DNA from: CAVVEQ01 sp963804865
GTDB lineage: Bacteria; Chloroflexota; Anaerolineae; Anaerolineales; Anaerolineaceae
Assembly (NCBI GenBank): GCA_963804865.1
Contig: CAWDSH010000025.1
Coordinates: 1-64,000 of the forward strand
Length of the DNA stretch: 64,000 nucleotides
Direction of reading: 5' to 3'
Part shown: positions 54,643 through 63,118 of the stretch, in pieces
Position numbering within the stretch: the stretch's first letter is position 1
How the letters are laid out: the number at the start of each line of letters is the position of its first letter
Translations under genes and position numbers: made by a program
Notes under the pieces: model-generated
Told to the model about the DNA's origin: nothing
The model's database searches: none
The model's input: the letters and a program-made list of their open reading frames with translations, nothing else

Positions 54643-56006
54643 TATTTCCCTTCCGCAGGTATTGCCTTCGCCTTGTTCTTCTCTGCCAGCTTCATGCGTA
54701 TCTCCTTCAGGCGCACACCGTGCAGCGGGTAGAAATAGAGCGCCAGGATCGCCAGCAGGAATCCAATGATGGGTGGGATGGTGAGAAAAAGCCGGAAACC
54801 GGTATCCACTGAAGCGGGCTGTGTTTCCAGCAGCGTATTATAGCCATAGCGCCCCATGAGCAGGGCAAAAACTCCGGAAACCAGCATGCCGCTCAAGGTG
54901 ATCAACAGCCCGGTCATGCCGAAATACATGCCGGCTCGTTGATGTCCCACCTTGAGTTCATCCTCATCGACCACTTCCGCAACGATCACATCACCGATCA
55001 GCACCAAACCCGAAAGCCCAATACCGATGATCACCGCAGCGACGATCGCCATGGTCAGCGAGGTTCCCAAACCGAGCGGGATGACGCCCACGATCATCAC
55101 CGCGTTGGCGATGATCAACGTGGTGCGCGAGTCAAACCTGTTGGCAACCAATGCCCGCCAGGGGTAAAGTAAAATCGCCGCGAGTATGAAAGAGATGGCG
55201 AAAATGTAAGTGGAATTGCTCTCATCCACCTTGAGGCTGTATTTCATATAAAACAGCATACCCATCTGCAGCACACCCGTTCCAAAAAAGCGCATTGCCT
55301 GGGCGATGGCCACCATCAGGTAACTCTTGTTCAGGAATGTTGCCCTAAATGCCTCTTTGATGGGGAAATACGTATCCTCTTTCTTCTTCTCGAACATGGC
55401 CGGGATGCCGATATAGATGGCAATTCCGCTGATCACTGCCAGCAGCACCGCCATCCAACCCCAGCCCATCCATTCCGCCAGCATGGGAGGCAGCGCCACG
55501 CCGATCAGCAGACCGAGCGTCTGGAAGATGTTCATCTTGGCAGCCACGTCGGTGCGTTCCTCATAGTCCGGGAACATTTCCGGAAGCAGCGAGTAGTAAC
55601 CAGTGGCGACCGCGGTGTAAAGTCCTTCCCAGATGATGATCAGCACGCCGAAATAGATCAGCAGCCCGTATGGGTTGACCGCACCGTCGAAAGGTGCCCA
55701 GAAGAGCAGGGCATAGACAACCACGTAAGGCAGCGCTCCAAAAAGCACGTAAGGGATGCGCCTACCCCAGCGGGATTTCGTCTTATCGGAAAGAAAACCC
55801 AATACCGGGTTGTTGAAGGCGTTATAGATCGTGTAGAAAACCCAGAAACCAGCGAACCATTCGGTGGGCAGGTTCTTTACATCCACAATATAAAAAGCGA
55901 TGATGCCCGAGATGGATTCCACCGGGATGGAAATGCCCAGGCTGGAAAGCGTGTACAGCATACGGGTCTTGAAACTGGTGGTGAAGTTCTGAATTTTCTT
56001 GGCCAT
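54642..56006 (-). CDS. GPH-family sugar:cation symporter (MelB-like), copy 1
   Basis: 454 residues with 12 transmembrane helices. GFWVFYTIYNAFNNPVLGFLSDKTKSRWGRRIPYVLFGALP is the glycoside-pentoside-hexuronide signature, with the cation-binding region following. It imports a glycoside with Na+ or H+. The C terminus is charged and cytoplasmic. It sits between the kinase and the ChbG-type deacetylase genes. A second GPH gene lies at 60625-61980, so the operon carries two symporters besides an ABC uptake system. Confidence 0.9.
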   Translation of the reverse strand: MAKKIQNFTTSFKTRMLYTLSSLGISIPVESISGIIAFYIVDVKNLPTEWFAGFWVFYTIYNAFNNPVLGFLSDKTKSRWGRRIPYVLFGALPYVVVYALLFWAPFDGAVNPYGLLIYFGVLIIIWEGLYTAVATGYYSLLPEMFPDYEERTDVAAKMNIFQTLGLLIGVALPPMLAEWMGWGWMAVLLAVISGIAIYIGIPAMFEKKKEDTYFPIKEAFRATFLNKSYLMVAIAQAMRFFGTGVLQMGMLFYMKYSLKVDESNSTYIFAISFILAAILLYPWRALVANRFDSRTTLIIANAVMIVGVIPLGLGTSLTMAIVAAVIIGIGLSGLVLIGDVIVAEVVDEDELKVGHQRAGMYFGMTGLLITLSGMLVSGVFALLMGRYGYNTLLETQPASVDTGFRLFLTIPPIIGFLLAILALYFYPLHGVRLKEIRMKLAEKNKAKAIPAEGK

Positions 56007-56034
56007 TTTTCCTCTCTCCGATTTCCCTATCTGA

Positions 56035-56931
56035 TCAGGAATTGCCCGGCATCAACGCCTGGAGTGCGCGGTAACCAATCAGGTGAATGCCCTCGTTCTG
56101 GATGTGCGTTCTCATCTCTTCACTCATGAATACGTTGTAATCCCCCACCCGCGAACGCCAATCCGGGCACATGGCGCGCAGCTCGGGAGTATCCAGCGCC
56201 GGGTGGATATACATGTGCGCAACCCCGGCAGGCAGCCCGCTGAACACCTGTTTGTACTGCTCCATGCGCTGTTCCGGTTGATCGAGTTGGACGTCGGCGA
56301 TGCGATCCTCAAGCGGCATACCGTTGCTTTCCAGCATCTGGGTGAATTGGGCGGCAACAGCAGCCGTCTCAGCATCCGCTCCCCATTGTCGCCAACCGGC
56401 TTCATCCAGCCGCAGTGCCATCACCGGCAGGTGGTGCTCAAATCCAACCTGGGCGTAGGATTGCATCAGCTTGGGATGCATCACGGTTCCCATGTGGGTA
56501 TCCATGTGGGTCAGCGTGATGCCGGCTTTTACTGCCCACTCGACCTGCACCTGCATCTCCCGGTAGGCAGCATCCGCATCGCAGCTTTCCTGGAATTCCT
56601 CGCTGGTGCGGGGAAAATACCCCTCGGAATCCATCAACCCCAATGCGGGATCCACGGTTGAGAGCGGGCGCCAGCGGAAATCATCCCATTCACTGGTCAG
56701 CGCGATATGCACCCCGATATCCAGATCCGCGTGCTGCCTGCAATACGAGGCTGCCGCGGGGAACCACCCGGCGGGCACGATGATCGAACCGCAGGTGATC
56801 AAGCCAAATTCGACCAGGTTTTGATAGGCTTCCATGCCCGCCTGGCATATGCCGATATCATCCACGTGCAGCAGTACCAGCCTGTCGTTATCAGAATAGC
56901 CCAGCTTTTTCAACAACGGATTTGGTTGCAT
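56035..56931 (-). CDS. ChbG/YdjC-type carbohydrate deacetylase
   Basis: 298 residues. LLHVDDIGICQAGMEA gives the metal-binding Asp pair at residues ~23-24, DIGVHIALTSEWDD the His that completes it, and THMDTHMGT the second His motif. HPALDTPELRAMCPDWRSRVGDY is the family end. ChbG removes an acetyl group from chitooligosaccharide. The start is the ATG at 56931. No signal peptide is seen, so it is cytoplasmic. It precedes the symporter gene by 29 nt. Confidence 0.9.
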   Translation of the reverse strand: MQPNPLLKKLGYSDNDRLVLLHVDDIGICQAGMEAYQNLVEFGLITCGSIIVPAGWFPAAASYCRQHADLDIGVHIALTSEWDDFRWRPLSTVDPALGLMDSEGYFPRTSEEFQESCDADAAYREMQVQVEWAVKAGITLTHMDTHMGTVMHPKLMQSYAQVGFEHHLPVMALRLDEAGWRQWGADAETAAVAAQFTQMLESNGMPLEDRIADVQLDQPEQRMEQYKQVFSGLPAGVAHMYIHPALDTPELRAMCPDWRSRVGDYNVFMSEEMRTHIQNEGIHLIGYRALQALMPGNS

Positions 56932-56961
56932 GATGAAAAGACTCCTTGATGCAGGGTTCGA

Positions 56962-58257
56962 TCATTTGAACTGCGGCAGGTAATTCCGGTTGGTTTTAAG
57001 CAGGTCGTCCAGGACCGCGTCCACCTTGTCCGCCTTGGGTCCCAGGGGGTGTGCCAGGAGAGCCTGGTAGGCAGCGTTTCTATCTCCAAGGACTGCGGCT
57101 TGCGCTGTCAGGATCTCGTAGGATTTCACCTGGGCGATGAGCCCGGCGCATACGGGTGGGAGCGGATCCATTGGCAATGGGTGAACGCCATTTTTATCCA
57201 CCCGGCAGGGCATTTCCAGCACCCACTCCGGGTCCCAACCCTTTACCTGGCCTTGATGCCGTACGTTGCAGACATGCGTCTCACCCAGGTCGTTGTAATG
57301 CGCGTCGAGCAGCTGGGTGGCAACGGTCGAATAATAAGCTCCGCCGCGCTTCATCAAATCTTCAGGCGGCTCTTTCAAGCTGGGATCAGCGTATTCGCGC
57401 AGCAGGTTCTTCTCGATCTCGATCACTTCCTCGCCGCGGGAAGGCGGCCATTTCTGCTGTTCCACGAGTTTTTTATCCGTGTAATAGAAATACTGCAGGT
57501 AATAATTGGGCATCATATGCAGGGATTCGATGGTGCTTACGTCCCATTCGGGTTCCTCTTCCCTGCGCAGCTCATCAAGAAAACCAGCGAAGACCTGCTC
57601 CCAGATATCCTCGCCATCCAGGCTGAAGCCGGAATGCCAGGATAAGTGGTTCAAGCCCAGAGTCTTCAATTCCGCACGGGATGGATCGATCTTTTCGCCG
57701 GAAACCTTCTCCAGTCCTTCGAGAATACCCATCTTGGTGGTGATGGCCACGTTGCACACACCCACCGCAGTCACCTCCGGGGCGTAGCGGGCGAGCGCCT
57801 CGGTCACAAGGCCTGAAGGATTGGTGAAATTCACCAGCAGCGCTCCCGGTCTGGCAATTTCCCGCATATCTTTCGCGATTCCGAGCACCACTGGTATGGT
57901 GCGAAGGGCTTTTGCCATCCCCCCGACCCCGGTCGTTTCCTGCCCGATCAACCCATGCCGCCTCCCCAAATATTCATCTTGAACGCGCGCCGGCATTTGC
58001 CCCACCCGCAGCTGGGTGGTGACGTAGGAAGCCTCGCTGACTGCCTCGCGCTGGTTGGTTGAAAATACCAGCTTGAACGGTGCTCCCGCGGCTTCGACAA
58101 TCCGCTTCGCAAATCCACCCACAACATCCAATCGGGCTGCATCGGTATCCATCAACCACAACTCATCGAGCGGGAGACTCTGCTGCCTGTCAATGAATCC
58201 CTTGATCAGTTCAGGTGTGTAAGTGGAACCGCCGCCAATGACCGCAACTTTCAGCAT
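56962..58257 (-). CDS. Family 4 glycosidase (6-phospho-beta-glucosidase type)
   Basis: 431 residues from ATG 58257 (AAAGGAATTC upstream; the open frame further out overlaps the dehydrogenase gene). The NAD-binding start LKVAVIGGGSTYTPELIKGF, NFTNPSGLVTEAL, the metal-binding Cys in GVCNVAITT, and GLNHLSW are hallmarks of GH4. GH4 enzymes use NAD+ and Mn2+ and cleave by redox elimination; the LicH/BglA branch acts on 6-phospho-beta-glucosides. No PTS components are visible here, so the phosphate would have to come from a kinase, or the enzyme acts on unphosphorylated sugar. Confidence 0.9.
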   Translation of the reverse strand: MLKVAVIGGGSTYTPELIKGFIDRQQSLPLDELWLMDTDAARLDVVGGFAKRIVEAAGAPFKLVFSTNQREAVSEASYVTTQLRVGQMPARVQDEYLGRRHGLIGQETTGVGGMAKALRTIPVVLGIAKDMREIARPGALLVNFTNPSGLVTEALARYAPEVTAVGVCNVAITTKMGILEGLEKVSGEKIDPSRAELKTLGLNHLSWHSGFSLDGEDIWEQVFAGFLDELRREEEPEWDVSTIESLHMMPNYYLQYFYYTDKKLVEQQKWPPSRGEEVIEIEKNLLREYADPSLKEPPEDLMKRGGAYYSTVATQLLDAHYNDLGETHVCNVRHQGQVKGWDPEWVLEMPCRVDKNGVHPLPMDPLPPVCAGLIAQVKSYEILTAQAAVLGDRNAAYQALLAHPLGPKADKVDAVLDDLLKTNRNYLPQFK

Positions 58258-58276
58258 TTCTGAATTCCTTTCACTT

Positions 58277-59290
58277 TTATTTGATCGCGACAGACCTGCC
58301 GCTTTTCGCGCTGCGGTAGGCGGCATCCAATACCTTCATGTTGATCAAGCCTTCCTTGCCGCCGGGTTTTGGCGTTGACCAATCCTTGATCGACTTCACA
58401 AATGCAGCCATCTGGCGGTCGTACATCTCCTGAGGGTAGTGGTCTTTTCGCGGGAAGGGCAGCCCGGATTCAACGATCTTCACTTTTTGCTCCTTTATGT
58501 TCGGGAGCTCCAGATGGGTAGGGAATAACATCCCAAATCCACGTGTCCCGTAAAGCTGTGTGGCTGCCTCGGAACCATCGCAATGCGGCTGCCACCAGCC
58601 CGATTCGATATACGAGCTGATCCCGTTCTCCCAGGTCACCAGCATTACGCCGGTATCATCCACGTCACCATCGATGTAGTTTCTTCCAATGCTGGCATAA
58701 ACACTTGAAGGTTGGGGATCGCCGAGCAGGAAACGAACGGTATCAACGGCATGCACGCCCATATCCACCAGGGCGCCGCCGCCTGCCAGCTGCTTCCGGG
58801 TGAACCATCCTGCTGGTCCCCAGTTGGTATGAACTCCATAACCTTTGGTACGGATGATCCTGCCTAGCCTGCCGGTATCTGCCTGTTTTTTCAACCAGAG
58901 GACATCCCGATCGAAGCGCCAGTTGTGCGCCACCATCAATGGCGCCCCGCTCTTGAGGCTGGCATCCAGCATCTTCTGCGCCTGCGCACTGTTCATCGCC
59001 ATGGGTTTTTCCACCATCACCGCGATCCCGGCATTCAGCGCTGCCAGGGTTTGTGGAGCATGCAACACATTTGGCATACCGATCACCAGGGCATCTGCCA
59101 GACCGGAATGGATCAACGTGCGAATATCCTGGAACGCATTCGGGATTTTAAATTCCGCGGCAAAGGCGGCGGTTTTATCCGGTAAATGCCCTGCTACGGC
59201 AACCAGCCTGGCCTCCCGGGAATTCTGGATTGCCCGGGCATGAATCCGGGCGATGTAACCGGTCCCACTGATGGCGATTTTGATCGTCAT
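58277..59290 (-). CDS. Gfo/Idh/MocA family oxidoreductase
   Basis: 337 residues from ATG 59290 with GGAGCCATCC upstream. TIKIAISGTGYIARIHARAI is the Rossmann NAD(P) site; MVEKPMAMNSAQA carries the EKP motif with the catalytic Lys; GGGALVDMGVHAVDTVRFLLG contains the catalytic His. Such enzymes oxidise sugars, inositols or sugar acids. In this operon it could oxidise the 3-position of a glycoside, the chemistry that GH4 also uses. It lies 19 nt behind the ceramidase-like gene. Confidence 0.9.
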   Translation of the reverse strand: MTIKIAISGTGYIARIHARAIQNSREARLVAVAGHLPDKTAAFAAEFKIPNAFQDIRTLIHSGLADALVIGMPNVLHAPQTLAALNAGIAVMVEKPMAMNSAQAQKMLDASLKSGAPLMVAHNWRFDRDVLWLKKQADTGRLGRIIRTKGYGVHTNWGPAGWFTRKQLAGGGALVDMGVHAVDTVRFLLGDPQPSSVYASIGRNYIDGDVDDTGVMLVTWENGISSYIESGWWQPHCDGSEAATQLYGTRGFGMLFPTHLELPNIKEQKVKIVESGLPFPRKDHYPQEMYDRQMAAFVKSIKDWSTPKPGGKEGLINMKVLDAAYRSAKSGRSVAIK

Positions 59291-59309
59291 GGATGGCTCC
59301 TGATGCGTC

Positions 59310-60623
59310 CTAGTGTTTCCAGATCTCGTCCAGTGCTTCTCGCGCCATGGCCAATGCCCGTCCTTCCGCGCCAGCAGCAAAAGGTCCCGGGAAACGGTAA
59401 GCGTATGGTGCAAGTTCGACCTCGTATCCGCCTTCCCCATGCGCCTCGTCTGTGGGTAAATACCCAATGCAGCCGTCGGTGATGCTGGCAAACATGCTGA
59501 ATCCACCGGGTGTCATGTCTTTTACCTTCATCCCAATCCCGGTGAACGTTTCGCTGCCAAAGGTCACCAGGGTGAAATGATCGACCCGGACAGCGTTGAT
59601 ACGCAGCGGGGTGGCCCAGTAACCACCCTTTTCCTCGATGCGTGATTTCCAGGGGTAACGGATATTCAAAAGATAATCCGTCACAAAGGACAGCCACTCC
59701 GGGAGGTTGGCCATCGCCAGGATGCGCTTGCGGTAAACACGGGGTGGTTCCGGGGTTTCCGCCCGCGCCTCGAATGGCAGCCACACCTCGCGGTGCGCAA
59801 TATCGATCTCAGCTCCCTTCATGGGCTTTTGGGTCTCCTGGCAGGTTTCGATCACCGTCGCTGCCACGCGTTCCCCCTGGTCGACTGCCATCTGCCAGCA
59901 ATCCTCCCGCCCCCAGCCCATTTTCGGATTCAAATCCCCGGTGGCACCCTGCAGGAACAAGGTCTTTCCACCCAGGGTTTGCTCCACTTTCCTGCGCATG
60001 ACGCCAATCCAATCCGCGGAAACCAGCAGGTTATCCGGTCCCCAGACGGTGCCGTGGCAGGCAAAATTGACCAGGGTCGCCAACCGGCTTCCATCCAGTC
60101 CAATGACGCTGAGGATCAGTACCGAGCGATCGGCGATCCCCCGGGGATTTTCACCGATGATCATCCTGCCGTCCTCCAGCTTTTCGCGGCGGTTAACGGC
60201 GATATCGCTGGTGGATTGAGACCAGGTGAGCCTGACCGGCTGCACGGTTTCCGCCGCCTGGTGGATGGCACTGCTGACCAGGCTGACCAGGTTGTCGATA
60301 TATTCCCTCTCCCGGCGCCCGGATTTTTGATCCGCGTACCCGATGGGTCCGGAATGGGTGTGAGAGCAGCACAGCATGACGTTCATCTCTGGTCCGGCGG
60401 CTGCGCGGATGCGGTCAACAATAAATTCATTCAGGCAGAGCAGGTCGCAGGCGACTATGGCTAGTTTCTTCTTCCCGTTATCGAAAACGAGCGCGGTGGC
60501 GGTCAGGTCGTCGTGAACACCCCGATTGCCTTTCGAGCGGTCACCATAACCGATCAGGTAAATACCCTTGGGAGGGTTGATGACCACCTGGCGAACACCT
60601 GCCCATAGCTGGGGTTCGGACAT
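59310..60623 (-). CDS. Neutral/alkaline ceramidase N-terminal domain-like hydrolase
   Basis: 437 residues from ATG 60623, two nucleotides beyond the symporter stop. ACDLLCLNEFIVDRI, CCSHTHSGPIGY (zinc-site His) and VNFACHGTVWGP with LVSADWIGVMRR follow the order of the neutral ceramidase N-terminal domain. The usual C-terminal Ig-like domain and signal peptide are absent, so the enzyme is short and cytoplasmic. It probably hydrolyses an amide in a sugar or lipid conjugate; true ceramidase activity is not implied. Confidence 0.8.
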   Translation of the reverse strand: MSEPQLWAGVRQVVINPPKGIYLIGYGDRSKGNRGVHDDLTATALVFDNGKKKLAIVACDLLCLNEFIVDRIRAAAGPEMNVMLCCSHTHSGPIGYADQKSGRREREYIDNLVSLVSSAIHQAAETVQPVRLTWSQSTSDIAVNRREKLEDGRMIIGENPRGIADRSVLILSVIGLDGSRLATLVNFACHGTVWGPDNLLVSADWIGVMRRKVEQTLGGKTLFLQGATGDLNPKMGWGREDCWQMAVDQGERVAATVIETCQETQKPMKGAEIDIAHREVWLPFEARAETPEPPRVYRKRILAMANLPEWLSFVTDYLLNIRYPWKSRIEEKGGYWATPLRINAVRVDHFTLVTFGSETFTGIGMKVKDMTPGGFSMFASITDGCIGYLPTDEAHGEGGYEVELAPYAYRFPGPFAAGAEGRALAMAREALDEIWKH

Positions 60624-60624
60624 A

Positions 60625-61980
60625 CTATTTCTCGGGGACATTCATGATCATGCGGGTTTCTTCGGGAGTTTCACCCAGCTTATACCCGCGGAAGAGAAAA
60701 TATCCGACCACCACAAAGAGGGTCATCACCAGGAACGCAACCCGGACGCCCAGGGGATTGGCCTTGGTGTATCCAAGCCATTCCAGCAGCAGGGGCAGCA
60801 CCAGAATCCCAGCCGAAGAGCCAAGCCCGACGCCCAGGCTGAAGGTGCCGTAGTAATTGGCTTCCCTACGGCGCCCGGTGAGCATTTCGTCGTAATCAAC
60901 AACGTTGCCCATCATGGCATAAATGATGATCAGGTAGCCGCCCAGGAAGATACCCGTGAGACCCAGCATGACCAGCGCGTGGATATCCACCGGCATACCG
61001 GGGATGTTGCCAACCAGGTAGAAGAGCGCCAGGCAGATGGCCAAGCCGATCATACTGATCTCCAGCAGCTTGCGCTGGGGCAGCTTCTTGTTCCAGAGCA
61101 GCCAGAGCGGCCCGGTGACAGCCATGATGACGATAATGATCCCCAGGTAGATACCCACGTCGCCCTCGGTGCCGCCTACGACCAGGGTCACAAAATAAGG
61201 CAGGTTGGCCTGGATCATGGCGTAGGTGATATGCACCAGCAGGGTGGAGAAAAAGACGAATTGGAACTGCTTATTCTTGAGCGTGGCTTTCAATCCTTCG
61301 ATCACGCTCATCTGTTCACCAACCGGTTTGGGTGTCTCCTTTAATCCGAGCAGCGTGCCGTAGATGGTCAGCAGCGCAACGGCACCAATGACCACGCCCA
61401 TGTAGACCGGGCCGATGGTGCCGAAGAGCGGCGCTGCCACCAGCGAGCCGATCAGTACGCCGATGATGCCAAACACATTTTTCCAGTAACTGAGCTTGAC
61501 CCGTTCCTTGGCTTCCGGGGCCATTTCGGGCATGGAGGCATCATAGGGGATGCCTACCAGGCTGTAAGCCGTGTTGTAAGCCAGCACGATGAAAAGGAAA
61601 TACGCCAGGGTCAGCGGTACACCCGCGTTTTGCGGTGGAGTCCAGATAAGTACCGCCAGGATGGCCGTCACCGGCGCGGCAAAGATCAGGAAAGGTCGGC
61701 GCCTGCCCCAGCGTGAGCGTAGATTATCGCTGAAATGACCGATGAAGGGATCGATCACCGCGTCCCAGATACCCACCAGGAAGCCCACCACGCCCAGCAG
61801 CGCGGCAGGCAGGTATTGCACCCGCCCGGAATCAGGTGGGGGAGCGTAGAAATAGATCATCCAGGTGCCAATGGTGATCGCCAGGATGTTCAAGCCGGCC
61901 GAAGCCAGGCTGTATAAAGAAATCCGCCCGAAGGATAACTTGTTATTTGGGGAAGCTGTTGTCATGGGAAATTCCTCCAT
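60625..61980 (-). CDS. GPH-family sugar:cation symporter (MelB-like), copy 2
   Basis: 451 residues with 12 transmembrane helices. GIWDAVIDPFIGHFSDNLRSRWGRRRPFLIF is the family signature with the cation-site Asp; NTAYSLVGIPYDASMPEMA and the central loop follow. It diverges clearly from copy 1 (54642-56006), suggesting a different sugar. GGAGGAATTTCCC precedes the ATG. It is 109 nt behind the ABC permease gene; a hairpin at 62024-62043 lies in that gap. Confidence 0.9.
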   Translation of the reverse strand: MEEFPMTTASPNNKLSFGRISLYSLASAGLNILAITIGTWMIYFYAPPPDSGRVQYLPAALLGVVGFLVGIWDAVIDPFIGHFSDNLRSRWGRRRPFLIFAAPVTAILAVLIWTPPQNAGVPLTLAYFLFIVLAYNTAYSLVGIPYDASMPEMAPEAKERVKLSYWKNVFGIIGVLIGSLVAAPLFGTIGPVYMGVVIGAVALLTIYGTLLGLKETPKPVGEQMSVIEGLKATLKNKQFQFVFFSTLLVHITYAMIQANLPYFVTLVVGGTEGDVGIYLGIIIVIMAVTGPLWLLWNKKLPQRKLLEISMIGLAICLALFYLVGNIPGMPVDIHALVMLGLTGIFLGGYLIIIYAMMGNVVDYDEMLTGRRREANYYGTFSLGVGLGSSAGILVLPLLLEWLGYTKANPLGVRVAFLVMTLFVVVGYFLFRGYKLGETPEETRMIMNVPEK

Positions 61981-62023
61981 TCACCCAAGGGGATATGCTT
62001 AAGTTTACATGGTTTTATCATGC

Positions 62024-62043
62024 GGGCACGATCTCTCGTGCCC
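62024..62043 (-). other. Perfect 8-bp hairpin between ABC permease and symporter genes
   Basis: GGGCACGA and TCGTGCCC pair around a 4-nt loop. There is no T run on the minus strand. It could set different message levels for the ABC genes and the downstream operon by acting as a stability element. Confidence 0.45.
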
Positions 62044-62089
62044 TTAGTCCTGCAGCTCCAATATCCAACGAGACTCTTCCCCGTGTTGC

Positions 62090-63115
62090 TTAACCTTTGA
62101 TCCCTGAAACCACCACGCCCTGGATGAAATACCGTTGAGCCACAAAGAACAGGAGAACCACCGGGATCAACATCACTACGGATGCCGCCATCAAGAGGGC
62201 ATCGTTATTCCGGTAGATGGCATTGAACATCTGCAGCCCCAGGGAAATGGTCCAATTCTTTTCACTCTGCAGGTAGATCAGCGGGTTAAAGAAGTCGTTC
62301 CACGCGTAAAGGATCGAGAAAATGACTACCGTGATCAGCACGGGTTTTGCCTGCGGCAGGATGATGTGCCAGAGGATCTGCCAGGGTCCCGCCCCATCGA
62401 TCTTGGCGGCGTCGTCAAGCTCCAGCGGCAGGGACATGAAGAACTGCCTGAAGAGGAAGATATCCCAGGCATTTGCAAAGAACGCTGGCGCGATCAGGGG
62501 TAACAAAGTGTCATACCAGCCGAGATATTTGAAGATGATGAACGTGGGGATCAGTGTGACCTGGGCAGGCAGCATGATGGTTGCCAATACCAGCAGGAAT
62601 ATCCAGTTCAGCCCCTTGGCACGAAATCTTGAAAACCCGTAAGCGACCATGACGCAGGAGATTACGGTTCCTATAGTGCCAAAGAAAACGACGATCAGGG
62701 TGTTCCAAATGTATCTTCCAAATGGAACTGTGGTCATCGCATCGTTGTAGTTTTGCCATCGAAAAGCGACTTTCATGGCGCGCACGCCATCGCCCACGGT
62801 CAACTGGTAGGTTTCCTGGGGATTATCCGGATTGACAAACGTGCCCGTGGGTCCACTTTTACTGACCAGTGCCAATTTTTTCATCACCCCATCAACGGGG
62901 ATATCGTAGACAAACAGGCTTTTTCCATCAATGATCGCTTTTTCCGCCCGCATGGGAAGCCATTCGGGTGGATTCTTATTCCCCTGTTCAGGTGATTTGA
63001 ACGAAGATAAAACCATCCAGACAAGCGGGACCATGACGAGCACCGCGCCAATAGTCAGCACGATCAAGGATAAGATCCGGGTGATGATCGAGGAAGTTTT
63101 CATGGATTTGAACAT
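62090..63115 (-). CDS. Carbohydrate ABC transporter permease (MalG type)
   Basis: 341 residues with six transmembrane helices. The EAA loop is DDAAKIDGAGPWQILWHIILPQAKP near residue 240. An insert of ~90 residues between TM1 and TM2 (PPEWLPMRAEKAIIDGKSLFVYD...) forms a periplasmic domain, which makes it longer than MalG (about 296). It partners with the MalF-type permease 3 nt upstream. A substrate-binding protein and ATPase are expected outside the window or elsewhere. Confidence 0.93.
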   Translation of the reverse strand: MFKSMKTSSIITRILSLIVLTIGAVLVMVPLVWMVLSSFKSPEQGNKNPPEWLPMRAEKAIIDGKSLFVYDIPVDGVMKKLALVSKSGPTGTFVNPDNPQETYQLTVGDGVRAMKVAFRWQNYNDAMTTVPFGRYIWNTLIVVFFGTIGTVISCVMVAYGFSRFRAKGLNWIFLLVLATIMLPAQVTLIPTFIIFKYLGWYDTLLPLIAPAFFANAWDIFLFRQFFMSLPLELDDAAKIDGAGPWQILWHIILPQAKPVLITVVIFSILYAWNDFFNPLIYLQSEKNWTISLGLQMFNAIYRNNDALLMAASVVMLIPVVLLFFVAQRYFIQGVVVSGIKG

Positions 63116-63118
63116 GGT

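Noticed and set aside
60568..61344. 258-codon plus-strand frame opposite the GPH symporter
   Set aside because: Composition (rich in His, Gln, Asp) is typical of a shadow of a membrane-protein gene; it has no ribosome site and no domain.
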